Of a stretch of 64,000 bases of DNA, positions 1-8,187 are shown piece by piece. The notes under the pieces were generated by a model, which was not told the origin of the DNA, made no database searches, and saw only the letters and a list, made by a program, of their open reading frames with translations. The position numbers and the translations under genes were made by a program. Positions within the stretch are counted from its first letter, which is position 1; each line of letters starts with the position of its first letter. The stretch lies in the NCBI GenBank assembly GCA_947493255.1, contig CANLQK010000007.1, positions 248,001 to 312,000 of the forward strand. Direction: 5' to 3'. The stretch comes from an uncultured Paracoccaceae bacterium. GTDB lineage: Bacteria; Pseudomonadota; Alphaproteobacteria; Rhodobacterales; Rhodobacteraceae.

Positions 1-68
1 AAGGCGGGCAGGCGTCTTCTTCAGATGTAGATCGCATCACGGCGGGAAGCATAATTTAGGTCGGTCAT
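1..68 (-). pseudogene. 5' end of a second tyrosine recombinase gene, interrupted by an early stop (runs off the left edge)
   Basis: Read on the minus strand from ATG at 68-66, the frame encodes a start closely like that of the intact integrase at 36809-38650: both have LNY near residues 4-6 and an RRxAIY block. At codon 16 this copy has TGA (23-21) where the intact gene has TGG for tryptophan; the RRRLPA residues that follow are still in frame. The upstream DNA, including the GGGGAAG ribosome site, is also conserved. I infer an integrase of a further island to the left, inactivated by one nonsense change. The rest of the gene is outside the window. Confidence 0.75.
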
Positions 69-202
69 TTCAACTTCCCCTCGGATTCGAAGGTATCGAA
101 ATTTTCATCCGCAAACCGAGCGAGATGCACCTACGAGGTTCAGCTGGGATTAAACTCCTAAAGCGCGCATTTCATTTCAATAAATCAATGGTTTAGAAAG
201 AG

Positions 203-230
203 GCTGGCTAGGGTGGTAGGATTCCCAGCG
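203..230. other. Attachment-site-like repeat of the tRNA-Gln 3' end (copy 1)
   Basis: Bases 203-224 match the last 22 bases of tRNA-Gln(UUG), including encoded CCA and one flanking base pair, except at 210 and 213. The copy is followed by TCCCAGC, as in copy 2. It lies about 135 bp upstream of the interrupted integrase start. I read it as the junction between two integrated elements. Confidence 0.75.
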
Positions 231-473
231 GATTTCTTAACCCATTGTGTTTGCGCTAAAAAAATTCGCAACACTTCACTACGTGATGCAGTTGTGTCGC
301 ACATAGAGGCTTGGCGGTCAATCAAAGCGGGTTCAACAATTGATTGTTCTCATCTCAGTAAGCGCGAAAGCCTAAAAGTCGTTGCCGTTCCTCCATGCGT
401 TCTATTCTTACAGTGACGCACAGAAAATGCATTTAGTTCATGCGATGGATTACGTTCACAAAAGGTTGATGAA
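231..473. other. Stretch without a convincing gene, left of the MBL promoter
   Basis: There is an open frame of 67 codons on the plus strand from 213, but it begins inside the repeat, has no ribosome site and resembles nothing I recognise. I see no RNA gene here. The operators and promoter of the next gene begin at 475. Confidence 0.5.
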
Positions 474-474
474 T

Positions 475-491
475 CTACCTACTGATAGGTT
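475..491. promoter_or_regulatory. Operator copy 1 of the TetR-type regulon
   Basis: Reads CTACCTACTGATAGGTT, an imperfect palindrome. Five sites in this region share CTACC(T/A)A(C/T)T(G/A)(A/G)(T/A)AG(G/A)T. This one is 60 bp upstream of copy 2 and just upstream of a TTGACT -35 element. Confidence 0.7.
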
Positions 492-497
492 TTTTGC

Positions 498-526
498 TTG
501 ACTGCCCGTCGGACCACGAATAGGCA
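498..526 (+). promoter_or_regulatory. Candidate sigma-70 promoter of the MBL gene
   Basis: TTGACT (498-503), a 17-base spacer, then TAGGCA (521-526). The predicted start falls near 533, inside operator copy 2, so the promoter is flanked by two operators. This arrangement fits repression. Confidence 0.5.
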
Positions 527-534
527 GTGAAAAC

Positions 535-551
535 CTACCAATTGATAGATA
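535..551. promoter_or_regulatory. Operator copy 2 of the TetR-type regulon
   Basis: Reads CTACCAATTGATAGATA, the same pattern as copy 1, ending 10 bp before the MBL start codon and overlapping the expected transcription start. Confidence 0.6.
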
Positions 552-561
552 GAGGTCAGAT

Positions 562-1497
562 ATGTCAAAGCTACTTATGAACCGCCGCAGCATGCTAGTC
601 GGCACAGCAGCAACTACGCTAGCATCCCCAAGCATTGTCAGCGCGAACATCCTTGGCGGTGGTCCGCTTGGTCAAGGCACAACTCCCTTAGAACATGGCA
701 TCGTAACTGTTGCTGATTTTGGTGAAGTGAAAATCCACAGCTATCAAAGCCCTGACCTGACTGGTTGTGTCACTACACATATCATCGAAACCCCAGAACG
801 TTTGGTGTTTGTGGACGGTCAACGTTCCGTCATCTACGGCCAGGAAGTTCGGGATTACGCGGAAAAAACCGGCAAGCCCGTTGACCGAATGATCATTTCG
901 CACCTGCACCCTGACCACTGGTTCGGTGCGTATCAATTCCGCGATGTTCCGATCTATTCCTTTGTTGAAACGCAGGCTGAGATTGATCAGCTCGGGGATT
1001 TCTTCATCGAGATCAGCATCGAATCCCTTGGTGAGCACGTACCGCCAACCAAGGTTGTTCCGACCCATTTGATCGAGCATGGCGCGACCGAAGTCATCGA
1101 TGGCGTAACGTTCGAATTCCGTCATGTCACGGATGCTGAATCAGACAACATGATGACGATCTATCTGCCTGATCAAAAAGTCCTGATCGCGCAAGATATG
1201 TTGTACAACAACTGTCACCTATTCTGTGGCCACGGCAATTTCGACGGCTGGAAAGCGGGTCTTGTTGAGATGCAGAGTGACACGTCCTTTGATCTGGTTC
1301 TGCCAGGCCACGGCCCAACCGCCGGTTCACGCCAAGCGATTGATGAAGCGCTGATTTACCTTGATCACACCCAAGCGGCCTATGCAAAAGCCGCAACTGG
1401 TGATGAGTTGAAGTCCGCAATTTTGGAACGGTACCCATCTTATTTGGCGGCAGGTCTGGTCGACATCCAGAACTTGTTTTTGTTCCCAAAAACTTAA
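562..1497 (+). CDS. Secreted metallo-beta-lactamase-fold hydrolase
   Basis: A 311-residue MBL-fold protein. The zinc-binding HxHxDH motif is seen as SHLHPDHW around residues 113-120, with later metal ligands suggested by a QDM segment (about 214) and PGHGP (about 249). The N-terminus has twin arginines followed by a hydrophobic stretch ending near residue 28, so export is likely, possibly by Tat. An AGAGG ribosome site precedes the ATG. It heads the TetR-type cluster and is followed by a strong hairpin. MBL-fold enzymes hydrolyse thioesters, lactones, phosphoesters and more; the substrate here is unknown. Confidence 0.8.
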   Translation: MSKLLMNRRSMLVGTAATTLASPSIVSANILGGGPLGQGTTPLEHGIVTVADFGEVKIHSYQSPDLTGCVTTHIIETPERLVFVDGQRSVIYGQEVRDYAEKTGKPVDRMIISHLHPDHWFGAYQFRDVPIYSFVETQAEIDQLGDFFIEISIESLGEHVPPTKVVPTHLIEHGATEVIDGVTFEFRHVTDAESDNMMTIYLPDQKVLIAQDMLYNNCHLFCGHGNFDGWKAGLVEMQSDTSFDLVLPGHGPTAGSRQAIDEALIYLDHTQAAYAKAATGDELKSAILERYPSYLAAGLVDIQNLFLFPKT

Positions 1498-1504
1498 ACT
1501 ATTC

Positions 1505-1535
1505 CGCCGCGGGCATCCAACTTGTGCCCGCGGCG
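1505..1535 (+). terminator. Hairpin after the MBL gene
   Basis: A perfect 11-bp stem, CGCCGCGGGCA with its complement, and a 9-base loop. The trailing sequence has only a short T run, so it may attenuate rather than fully stop transcription into the CoA-transferase gene. Confidence 0.55.
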
Positions 1536-1561
1536 AACCAAGTTTTGCAAAGCTATATTTC

Positions 1562-1584
1562 ATGTCAGTCTGACGGCCTGACAT
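1562..1584. promoter_or_regulatory. Inverted repeat upstream of the CoA-transferase gene
   Basis: Perfect 7-bp arms ATGTCAG and CTGACAT with a 9-base spacer, 21 bp before the CoA-transferase start. It differs from the TetR-type operator, so if functional it would bind another regulator. Confidence 0.35.
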
Positions 1585-1605
1585 CACCAATTGCCGGAGA
1601 ACATC

Positions 1606-2772
1606 ATGACTGGTCCACTGAACGGCGTACGCGTCATTGACCTTACAACAGTAATTTCCGGCCCTCTTGCGACGATGACCCTTGGCGATCAAGGGGCAGA
1701 TATCATCAAAATCGAACAACCCAATGGCGGTGATTATTCACGTCATGTCGCGACCCGCCGCGCGGAGATGTCTGCGTCGTTCCTCAACAACAACCGCAAT
1801 AAGCGTTCTGTCACCATAGACCTAAAAACCGAGAACGGATTGGCTGCCGTTCAAACAATGGCTGCGCAATCAGATGTCTTTATCCAGAACTTTCGCCCCG
1901 GAGTCGCCGAACGGTTGGGATTGGGCTACGACACATTGTCGGCCCTGAACCCGAAGTTAATTTATGTTTCGATAGCAGGATTTGGACATAAAGGTCCGCT
2001 TGCACAAAACCCCGTTTATGATCCTTTGATCCAAGCCATTTCAGCCTTAACCACCGTGCAAGCAGGATCTGACGAAGCGCAACCTCGTTTGGTGCGCACA
2101 ATTTTGCCCGACAAACTGACCGGGATTCAAACCAGCCAGGCCATTGCATCGGCTTTGTTTGCGCGCGAACGCAGTGGCGAGGGGCAACACATCCAGATAT
2201 CGATGCTCGATGTTATAATCGCATTCTTGTGGAGCTCGGACATGAATGGTCACACGTTTGTGGGCGACGAGCTAGAGAAAGAAGAAGCGCAATCCTATAT
2301 TGATTTGATCTACGAAGTGGCTGATGGGTTCCTTAGCATTGCGGTCATGCAAGACAAGCAATGGCGCGGTTTCGCGTCAGCGGTCGACCGGCTTGATCTC
2401 TTGGACGATGTCCGTTTTTCTACGCCCGAGCTGCGAGAGGTCAATCGCGATGCGCGTCTGGAAGCCATCCAAGATGCGGTCAGAGGATGTGCCTCAGCTG
2501 ATTTGATCAAACGCCTCGATGCAGAGAACGTACCAAATGCGCCCGTGTTGTCGCGAAGCCAAATGCGTCAACACCCACAGGTGCAAGCGAACGGTATTGT
2601 CGTGGAAACCCTACATCCGATCGCAGGCATGTTGCGGCAGGCGCGGCATCCTTCGAATTTTTCGAAAACGCCCACGTCTATCCGCCATCCCGCGCCAACA
2701 TTAGGCCAGCATACGGATGAAGTTTTGGCGGAATTTGGCCTTGCTCCGATCAACACCGCCGGCAAGACATGA
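1606..2772 (+). CDS. CaiB/BaiF family (class III) CoA-transferase
   Basis: 388 residues with the family's N-terminal LxGVRVIDLT-like start, the GADIIKIEQP block, NRNKRSVTIDLK, and FIQNFRPGVAERLG. The Asp that carries the acyl group in this family probably lies in the VYDPLIQAIS segment (about residue 148). These enzymes move CoA between carboxylic acids. I chose ATG 1606, preceded by CCGGAG, over an upstream TTG. It overlaps the next gene by 4 bases (ATGA), so the two are probably translated together. It would activate or recycle an acid made in this cluster; the acid is unknown. Confidence 0.85.
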   Translation: MTGPLNGVRVIDLTTVISGPLATMTLGDQGADIIKIEQPNGGDYSRHVATRRAEMSASFLNNNRNKRSVTIDLKTENGLAAVQTMAAQSDVFIQNFRPGVAERLGLGYDTLSALNPKLIYVSIAGFGHKGPLAQNPVYDPLIQAISALTTVQAGSDEAQPRLVRTILPDKLTGIQTSQAIASALFARERSGEGQHIQISMLDVIIAFLWSSDMNGHTFVGDELEKEEAQSYIDLIYEVADGFLSIAVMQDKQWRGFASAVDRLDLLDDVRFSTPELREVNRDARLEAIQDAVRGCASADLIKRLDAENVPNAPVLSRSQMRQHPQVQANGIVVETLHPIAGMLRQARHPSNFSKTPTSIRHPAPTLGQHTDEVLAEFGLAPINTAGKT

Positions 2773-3461
2773 TTGATTTCTACTTCTCTCCTACACCGAA
2801 TGGCTGGAAAGTTGCGATCATGTTGCTCGAATTGGGTATTCCGTTCCAAACGCATCTTATGAACTTGCCGTCGGGCGATCAGCTAAAGCCTGAATTTCTT
2901 GCGATTAACCCCAATGGAAAGATCCCCGCGATTGTGGATCATACCAACCCAAAGGAACCGATAAGCGTGTTTGAAAGCGGCGCTATCCTTATATATTTGG
3001 CCGATAAACACGAAAAATTCGCACCAACAGCGCCGCTGGAACGCAAATCTATGTATGAATGGCTGTTCTGGCAGGCGGGCAACCAAGGCCCAATGGCAGG
3101 CCAGCTAAGCCATTTTGTAAACTATGCCGGAGGGGACCACCCTTATGCGTTGGACAGATACAAAAAAGAAACCGAAAGAAACCTCGCCGTTTTAGATAGG
3201 CACCTCGCGCAACAAGATTACATACTCGGGGCGTATTCAATTGCGGATATGATGGCTTTCCCTTGGGCCTTCATCAGTAAGAAGTTGGGCATCGATTTGG
3301 ATCAGTTTCCTCATGTTGCGGACTGGCGGGGCCGGATAAAGAAACGCTCGGCTGTTGTATCGGCAATCGACCTGTTAAAAGAGCACCAGTTTTTGGGTAA
3401 AACTACGACAGAAAATAACAGTGTCTTGTTTAATCAAGGGGCCAATTCTGTGAAATCATAG
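2769..3461 (+). CDS. Glutathione S-transferase, Ure2p/YfcG/YghU-like
   Basis: 230 residues. The TPNGWKVAIMLLE segment near the N-terminus and the GNQGPMAGQLSHF segment around residues 106-118 are typical of the nu-class/Ure2p-like group. The thioredoxin-fold NPNGKIPAIVD and FESGAIL blocks bind glutathione in relatives. Such proteins often reduce disulfides or peroxides with glutathione. It is coupled to the upstream CoA-transferase gene. The substrate is not predictable. Confidence 0.8.
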   Translation: MIDFYFSPTPNGWKVAIMLLELGIPFQTHLMNLPSGDQLKPEFLAINPNGKIPAIVDHTNPKEPISVFESGAILIYLADKHEKFAPTAPLERKSMYEWLFWQAGNQGPMAGQLSHFVNYAGGDHPYALDRYKKETERNLAVLDRHLAQQDYILGAYSIADMMAFPWAFISKKLGIDLDQFPHVADWRGRIKKRSAVVSAIDLLKEHQFLGKTTTENNSVLFNQGANSVKS

Positions 3462-3470
3462 GATGGCGAT

Positions 3471-4517
3471 ATGCACTCATTCTTCTCCGAAATTCTTGCG
3501 CAGGTTCCGCTGATCCAAGCCCCGATGGCAGGCGCGCAAGACGAAGAATTGGCAATCGCCGTGGCAAGGGCAGGCGGGGTTGGTTCCATTCCTTGTGCAG
3601 GGTTAAAGCCAAATGAAGTGTTGGCCTCTGTTGCACGGTTTAAGGCCAAGACGGTTGGGCCGTTGAACCTCAATTTCTTTTGTCACCCACAAACAGATTA
3701 TGATCCCAAACAAGAGGCCGTTTGGTTGCAAGAATTGCAAAGGTTCTATGATGAACTTTCGCTCGCGCCCAACTATGCCACAGGGAGCCTCCCCAACGCG
3801 TTGGATGCCGCAATGGTAGATGCCATATGCGCCATCAAGCCAGCGGTCGTAAGTTTTCACTTTGGTCTTCCGGCGCCGCAGCTTATGGCTCGCATTCGCG
3901 AAACCGGAGCAAAAATCATAGCCACAGCCACCACCGTTGCAGAAGCTGTCTTCCTTGAGAAAAACGGATGTGATGCTGTCATCGCGCAAAGTCAGGATGC
4001 TGGCGGCCATCAGGGCCTGTTTTTGCAAACTGAGATCCCGGAGAGGGTGCCGACTACAGAATTGGTGTCTCGGATCACCAGAGAGTTACGGCGCGTGCCC
4101 GTTATTGCCGCAGGCGGCATTGCTGACGCGCGGGCGATCCGAACAGTGATGGGGGAAGGGGCATCGGGTGTTCAGGTTGGCACGCGTTTCTTGAAGTCGC
4201 CTGAATCCAAAATAACCCCGCTTCATCGGTCCATATTGATGGGCGGGCAAGACCGTGAGACCGCGATCACAAACGTGTTCACCGGGCGGCAGGCACGCGG
4301 GTTCGTCAATAAATTAGTTCGCGACATTGGTCCCATAAACAACAACGTACCGGCATTTCCTTTCGCAATTTCCGCGCTTGCACCTCTAAAGTCGGCCACG
4401 GCAGGCACCGAAGATTTCGTGTCTATGTGGGCGGGAGAAAGCTGGCGGACAGGGGATTTTAAACCGGCTGCTGCTATCGTCGAAGAACTGGCAAAAGGGT
4501 TTGCGCGCTCATCATGA
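3471..4517 (+). CDS. Nitronate monooxygenase family FMN enzyme
   Basis: 348 residues with an N-terminal PLIQAPMAG block, a central QSQDAGGHQG block carrying the family's active-site His, and the phosphate-binding PVIAAGGIADARAI and VQVGTRFL segments of the FMN TIM barrel. Characterised relatives oxidise nitronates (ionised nitroalkanes) to carbonyl compounds and nitrite; the family also contains other reductases. It follows the GST gene after 9 bases and is probably co-transcribed. Next to an amine oxidase and an oxime/nitrile pathway, it supports a nitrogen-compound role for the island. Confidence 0.8.
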   Translation: MHSFFSEILAQVPLIQAPMAGAQDEELAIAVARAGGVGSIPCAGLKPNEVLASVARFKAKTVGPLNLNFFCHPQTDYDPKQEAVWLQELQRFYDELSLAPNYATGSLPNALDAAMVDAICAIKPAVVSFHFGLPAPQLMARIRETGAKIIATATTVAEAVFLEKNGCDAVIAQSQDAGGHQGLFLQTEIPERVPTTELVSRITRELRRVPVIAAGGIADARAIRTVMGEGASGVQVGTRFLKSPESKITPLHRSILMGGQDRETAITNVFTGRQARGFVNKLVRDIGPINNNVPAFPFAISALAPLKSATAGTEDFVSMWAGESWRTGDFKPAAAIVEELAKGFARSS

Positions 4518-4521
4518 AAAA

Positions 4522-4549
4522 GGCCCGCCTTAACCGAGTAAGACGGGCC
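4522..4549 (-). terminator. Rho-independent terminator for the VOC gene
   Basis: A 10-bp stem with one mismatch (GGCCCGCCTT / AAGACGGGCC). On the minus strand a run of Ts follows, which suits the VOC gene. It sits directly after the convergent monooxygenase gene and could serve both. Confidence 0.7.
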
Positions 4550-4575
4550 GGTTTATTGGTTTGTGGCGGTAGCAC

Positions 4576-4938
4576 CTATCCAAAAACGTAGAACGCCATT
4601 TTGTTGCCGTCCGGGTCACGGGCATACGCTCCGTAAAAGACGTCATCAATACGCTGACCAGGTTCACCTTCCGATGAAGCACCCAGAGACATCGCTTTGT
4701 TGTACAGTTCATTTACTTCGTCTTTGGAGGCCGCTGCAAAAGCCACCATAGAACCGTTACCGCAGCTTGGCGAATTGCCATCGAAGGGTTCACAGACGGC
4801 GATCATCGGTGCTTCAATTGTTTTGCCGATCATCGCCAAGCGACCGATGTCAACTTGGATTTCCGCATCAAAAAGCTCTGTATAGAACTTCTTTGCTTTT
4901 TCCATGTCTTTCACGCCAATCGTAGAATAGCCAATCAT
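4576..4938 (-). CDS. VOC family (glyoxalase/dioxygenase fold) protein
   Basis: 120 residues, a single vicinal-oxygen-chelate domain pair. It begins MIGYSTIGVKDMEKAKKFY and ends with ARDPDGNKMAFYVFG, the usual C-terminal strand with its metal or glutathione-site residues. Family members include glyoxalase I, fosfomycin-resistance enzymes and ring-cleaving dioxygenases. The protein is cytoplasmic. One regulon operator lies 29 bp upstream of its start, so it belongs to the cluster although transcribed the other way. Confidence 0.75.
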   Translation of the reverse strand: MIGYSTIGVKDMEKAKKFYTELFDAEIQVDIGRLAMIGKTIEAPMIAVCEPFDGNSPSCGNGSMVAFAAASKDEVNELYNKAMSLGASSEGEPGQRIDDVFYGAYARDPDGNKMAFYVFG

Positions 4939-4966
4939 GTCGTTTCCTTTTTGTTAGATTGCATAC

Positions 4967-4983
4967 CTACCAACTAGAAGGTT
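4967..4983. promoter_or_regulatory. Operator copy 3 of the TetR-type regulon
   Basis: Reads CTACCAACTAGAAGGTT. On the minus strand it overlaps a candidate -10 (TAGTTG), 17 bases from TTGCAC, in front of the VOC gene. Confidence 0.6.
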
Positions 4984-5053
4984 GACATTGAGCGTGCAAC
5001 AATTTAAAACCACATCACCTAAATGTTATCATTCAAGGGTCAGGCTGGTCAGC

Positions 5054-5692
5054 TCAGTACATGTTCTTGTGAATGTCGCGGCTGATTTTACCTTCCATTT
5101 CATCCAGCTTTTTTTGGTCATAATTTTGGTGAGCAGACATAAGGTCACCCAAGCTTGGGGCTTGTTTTCGATCAATTTGTGAGGATGGGTCCCATAGCGC
5201 TGACCTACGGATCGCTTTGGAGCAATGTCCGTAGGCTTCTTCCACCTCAATCAACAATCCCACGGGCGGAATGCGGTCTTTAATCCCGCAGCGTTTCAAC
5301 AGTTCTGGATCACGCGTTGCGTAGCCCTTACCGTTCACCCGCAATGTGTCAAAAACGCCAGGTATCATGAACATCACCGACACCGACGGATTTGTCAGCA
5401 GATTCCGGAAGGTATCAAACCGCTGGTTGCCCGGCCGATCCGGTATCAGCAAATGTTTGGGCGAGACTATTTCCACAAAACCTGCCGGATCACCGCGAGG
5501 TGTCGTATCTGCTTTTCCGTCTGCATCCTGTGAGGAGACAACGCAGAAGGGCGACAGTCGCACAAAATCCTGCATTGGCTCACTTAGGAAAGGGGCAACC
5601 TTGTCATAAACAAGTGGGCCCGTGTCCCCATATCGTTCGCGGAACTCGGGAATGTCTTTGATCAAGTATTCTTCTCTGATTGGTGAGGTCAT
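5054..5692 (-). CDS. PNPOX-like (split barrel) flavin-binding protein, MSMEG_1061-like
   Basis: 212 residues. The PFCVVSSQDADGKADTTPRGDP block and the FRNLLTNPSVSVMFMIPG segment belong to the pyridoxamine-phosphate-oxidase-like split-barrel fold, which binds FMN or F420. Most such standalone proteins are of unknown function; some reduce nitro or quinone compounds. I start at ATG 5692 because it overlaps the stop of the upstream GST gene as ATGA. An open frame continues 12 codons further upstream but inside the GST gene. Confidence 0.75.
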   Translation of the reverse strand: MTSPIREEYLIKDIPEFRERYGDTGPLVYDKVAPFLSEPMQDFVRLSPFCVVSSQDADGKADTTPRGDPAGFVEIVSPKHLLIPDRPGNQRFDTFRNLLTNPSVSVMFMIPGVFDTLRVNGKGYATRDPELLKRCGIKDRIPPVGLLIEVEEAYGHCSKAIRRSALWDPSSQIDRKQAPSLGDLMSAHQNYDQKKLDEMEGKISRDIHKNMY

Positions 5693-6339
5693 GGGCGTCC
5701 TTTCAGGGTGTCCGCAACAAACGCACAACTAGGTCGCGCTGCAATTCTGCTTCGCCACTCGGTAAGTGCAGTCAAATCGCTTGGTATCATTACGCGCGGA
5801 TAGGTTTCAGAAAAATTCAAACCCGTGAAAACAGTGATATCCGCCATGGAAAAATTCTCGCCCGCAATAAACGGGGTTTCGCGTAGGACAGTGTCGAAAT
5901 AACTCATTCCATCCAAGGTTTTTTGATAGTGTGCCTGCCCCCAGGCGGGGTTTTGATGTAGTTCGATTTCCGGCCCGAAACCCGGCGTTGCATGGTGGAA
6001 ATAAGCACCGATGGCATCTACGATTTTCTGCTCGCCACGGCGCTGCATCATATGCACGACAGCGCGCTCTTGTGGGCCTACGCCTGTCAAGGAAATACCT
6101 TCAAACGCGTGATCGATATACTCGGTGATCGCTGTTGTTTCTGAAATCGCAATGCCATTGTCGAGCTCTAACAGAGGGACTGTGACGCTTGGGTTCTTGG
6201 CCTTGAAAGCGGCCGTCCTATGCTCGCCTTCCCACAGGTTTACCTGAACAATCTCCACCTGATCCAACACGCCCTTTTCTGCCAGTGCAATTCTAACGCG
6301 GTCAGGGTTTGGCAAACCGATGCTGTCGTAAAACTTCAT
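5689..6339 (-). CDS. Glutathione S-transferase family protein
   Basis: 216 residues. N-terminal thioredoxin fold with LPNPDRVRIALAEKG near the start, the cis-proline segment PSVTVPLLELDNG and the SETTAITEYID helix (about residues 66-76). C-terminal helical domain with ENFSMADITVF. First gene of a two-gene minus-strand unit with the split-barrel protein. It is divergent from another split-barrel protein, with one regulon operator between them. Function probably detoxification of an electrophile; unproven. Confidence 0.8.
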   Translation of the reverse strand: MKFYDSIGLPNPDRVRIALAEKGVLDQVEIVQVNLWEGEHRTAAFKAKNPSVTVPLLELDNGIAISETTAITEYIDHAFEGISLTGVGPQERAVVHMMQRRGEQKIVDAIGAYFHHATPGFGPEIELHQNPAWGQAHYQKTLDGMSYFDTVLRETPFIAGENFSMADITVFTGLNFSETYPRVMIPSDLTALTEWRSRIAARPSCAFVADTLKGRP

Positions 6340-6411
6340 AAGCTAGTTTCTCCATTTTCAATCCCCACACCTACTTTTTTGCGCGATTTGGGGGCGGTTT
6401 CCGTGGTGATG

Positions 6412-6447
6412 TTGACAAAAGGCTTAGCTACTACCTATTAGAAGGTA
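6412..6447 (+). promoter_or_regulatory. Promoter with operator copy 4 of the TetR-type regulon
   Basis: TTGACA (6412-6417) is followed after 18 bases by TATTAG (6436-6441). The operator (6431-6447, CTACCTATTAGAAGGTA, the best palindrome of the set with CTACCT/AGGTAG arms) covers the -10. It lies between divergent genes and could control both. Confidence 0.65.
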
Positions 6448-6480
6448 GACACAAAGTACAGACCAAAAGAGGATATCCCC

Positions 6481-7425
6481 ATGTCAGATTCAACTAGCGT
6501 TTTTCACCAAGGAGAACGCAGCTTGCACGAAAAGCTGGATATCGCAGAGCGGCAACACCAACTGGGCCTGCGCATGATCCGCGATCATATGCCCGAACAA
6601 CATCGCGATTTCTTTGGTCACTTGGAAAGCGTCCATATTGGCGCAGTTGATACAGCCGGTCATCCTTGGGCCATTATGCGAACCGGGCCTAAGGGTTTCA
6701 TGACATCCCCAAACGACAAAACGTTGACAATAGCATCTAAACCTTTGCCGGGGGAGCCTGCGGACCTAAACCTTGCTGTTGGCGCAAAGACGAGCGTTGT
6801 CGGGATCGAGTTCGAAACCCAGCGACGCAACCGCCTAAACGCAACCATTGACGGGGCCGATGACGGCACCTTGTCTATGCAGGTTGATCAAAGTTATGGA
6901 AATTGCCCAAAGTACATTCAGGTCCGAAATAGGGTGGCTGCTGGCCCCTCTCAGCCGGAAACGCCGACCACAACGGCCGTGCTGAGCGAAGTCGACAAGT
7001 ACCAAATTGGTAAGGCTGATACCTTGTTGATCGCATCGCGTGCCGCACAACTGGGGGATGACCCGCGCGCGGGAGTAGATATCAATCACCGCGGCGGAAA
7101 TCCGGGTTTCGTCAGTATTCTGGACGAAAAAACGCTTCAGTTCCCTGACTACAAAGGGAACAGTTTTTATAACACCTTTGGCAACATCCTAACAGACGGA
7201 CGTGTTGGCCTGCAGTTTGTTGATTTTGAAACTGGAATATTATTGAATATCAAGGGAACCGCTGAGGTGGTTGAAGAACTCAACGATGGTGAATTGCCAT
7301 TAATGGGACGTGGGCTGCGCATTCGCATCGAAACCATTGTGCGCGCGCCCGGTGCGCTGCCTCTTCGGTACACGTTTGGATCTTATTCAGACCGTAATCC
7401 ATCCATCAGCAACAACCTTATTTAA
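6481..7425 (+). CDS. PNPOX-like flavin-nucleotide-binding protein
   Basis: 314 residues with two split-barrel-like parts. The SYGNCPKYIQ motif and the GFVSILDEKTLQFPDYKGN block are characteristic of COG3576-type proteins, which are related to pyridoxamine phosphate oxidase. In many bacteria this domain is fused to a ferredoxin reductase; here it stands alone. The N-terminal 60 residues are helical and charged. It has its own operator-controlled promoter. It likely binds flavin; any reaction is a guess. Confidence 0.75.
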   Translation: MSDSTSVFHQGERSLHEKLDIAERQHQLGLRMIRDHMPEQHRDFFGHLESVHIGAVDTAGHPWAIMRTGPKGFMTSPNDKTLTIASKPLPGEPADLNLAVGAKTSVVGIEFETQRRNRLNATIDGADDGTLSMQVDQSYGNCPKYIQVRNRVAAGPSQPETPTTTAVLSEVDKYQIGKADTLLIASRAAQLGDDPRAGVDINHRGGNPGFVSILDEKTLQFPDYKGNSFYNTFGNILTDGRVGLQFVDFETGILLNIKGTAEVVEELNDGELPLMGRGLRIRIETIVRAPGALPLRYTFGSYSDRNPSISNNLI

Positions 7426-7429
7426 GTGT

Positions 7430-7458
7430 TTGACTTGAAGTCTACCTACTGATAGGTT
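7430..7458 (+). promoter_or_regulatory. Promoter with operator copy 5 of the TetR-type regulon
   Basis: TTGACT (7430-7435), 17-base spacer, TAGGTT (7453-7458). The operator at 7442-7458 is identical to copy 1 and overlaps the -10. It drives the cupin-SDR-oxidase-TetR unit, implying autoregulation. Confidence 0.65.
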
Positions 7459-7513
7459 GTCGAGGGGGGTGATACGCGGAATATGCCGCCTTGAAGCAAA
7501 AGGATGAGAAATA

Positions 7514-8182
7514 ATGGAATTGAATGCTGATTTCAAAGAACGCGTTGTTGTCCACTCTGATCAATTGGATTGGCTGGCATCGCCGATGCCCGGCGTGGAT
7601 CGCCGTATGCTCGATCGCATGGGCGGGGAGGTGGCGCGCGCTACAACAATCGTGCGCTACGCTCCGGATAGCAAATTTTCGGCGCATACGCACACAGGCG
7701 GCGAAGAATTTATCGTGCTAGATGGCGTGTTCCAAGATGAGCACGGCGATTTTCCTGAAGGCACCTATGTGCGCAACCCGCCAACAACCTCCCACACACC
7801 AGGTTCCGATCTTGGATGTACGATTTTCGTTAAGTTGTGGCAATTTGATATGGATGATCGCACTCAATTTCGCAAAGATATGGCAGACGAACTTGCAGCG
7901 CCAACGAATGGTGTAGCAACTGCTGAATTGCACCGCGATGACCGTGAGGTTGTGACATATCACCATTTGGATGCGGATGCTGTTCTCACCAAAGGCGAAG
8001 CAGGCGGAATCGAAGTGTTGGTGATTAGCGGTTCTGTCACTGAAGGCGGTGATACGCTTGGCAAAGGTGCATGGTTACGCCTGCCAGATGGTCAACAGTT
8101 GAAAGCAACAGCCGGCGAGAATGGCGCAAAGGTTTGGATCAAGACCGGTCATCTGGTCCATGCGCAACCACCAGCGGTTTAA
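7514..8182 (+). CDS. Double-cupin protein, ChrR-like
   Basis: 222 residues. The first cupin (about residues 40-110) has the metal-site spacing [14 protein letters not shown] followed by a later His (TSHTPG). The second (about 140-215) is less conserved and seems to lack the full set of ligands. It resembles the cupin half of the anti-sigma factor ChrR but has no zinc-binding anti-sigma domain at the N-terminus. It may be a metal-dependent enzyme or sensor. First gene of a four-gene plus-strand unit. Confidence 0.75.
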   Translation: MELNADFKERVVVHSDQLDWLASPMPGVDRRMLDRMGGEVARATTIVRYAPDSKFSAHTHTGGEEFIVLDGVFQDEHGDFPEGTYVRNPPTTSHTPGSDLGCTIFVKLWQFDMDDRTQFRKDMADELAAPTNGVATAELHRDDREVVTYHHLDADAVLTKGEAGGIEVLVISGSVTEGGDTLGKGAWLRLPDGQQLKATAGENGAKVWIKTGHLVHAQPPAV

Positions 8183-8187
8183 TTGCT

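Noticed and set aside
213..416. 67-codon plus-strand frame left of the MBL gene
   Set aside because: Begins within the attachment-like repeat, no ribosome site, no recognisable family.
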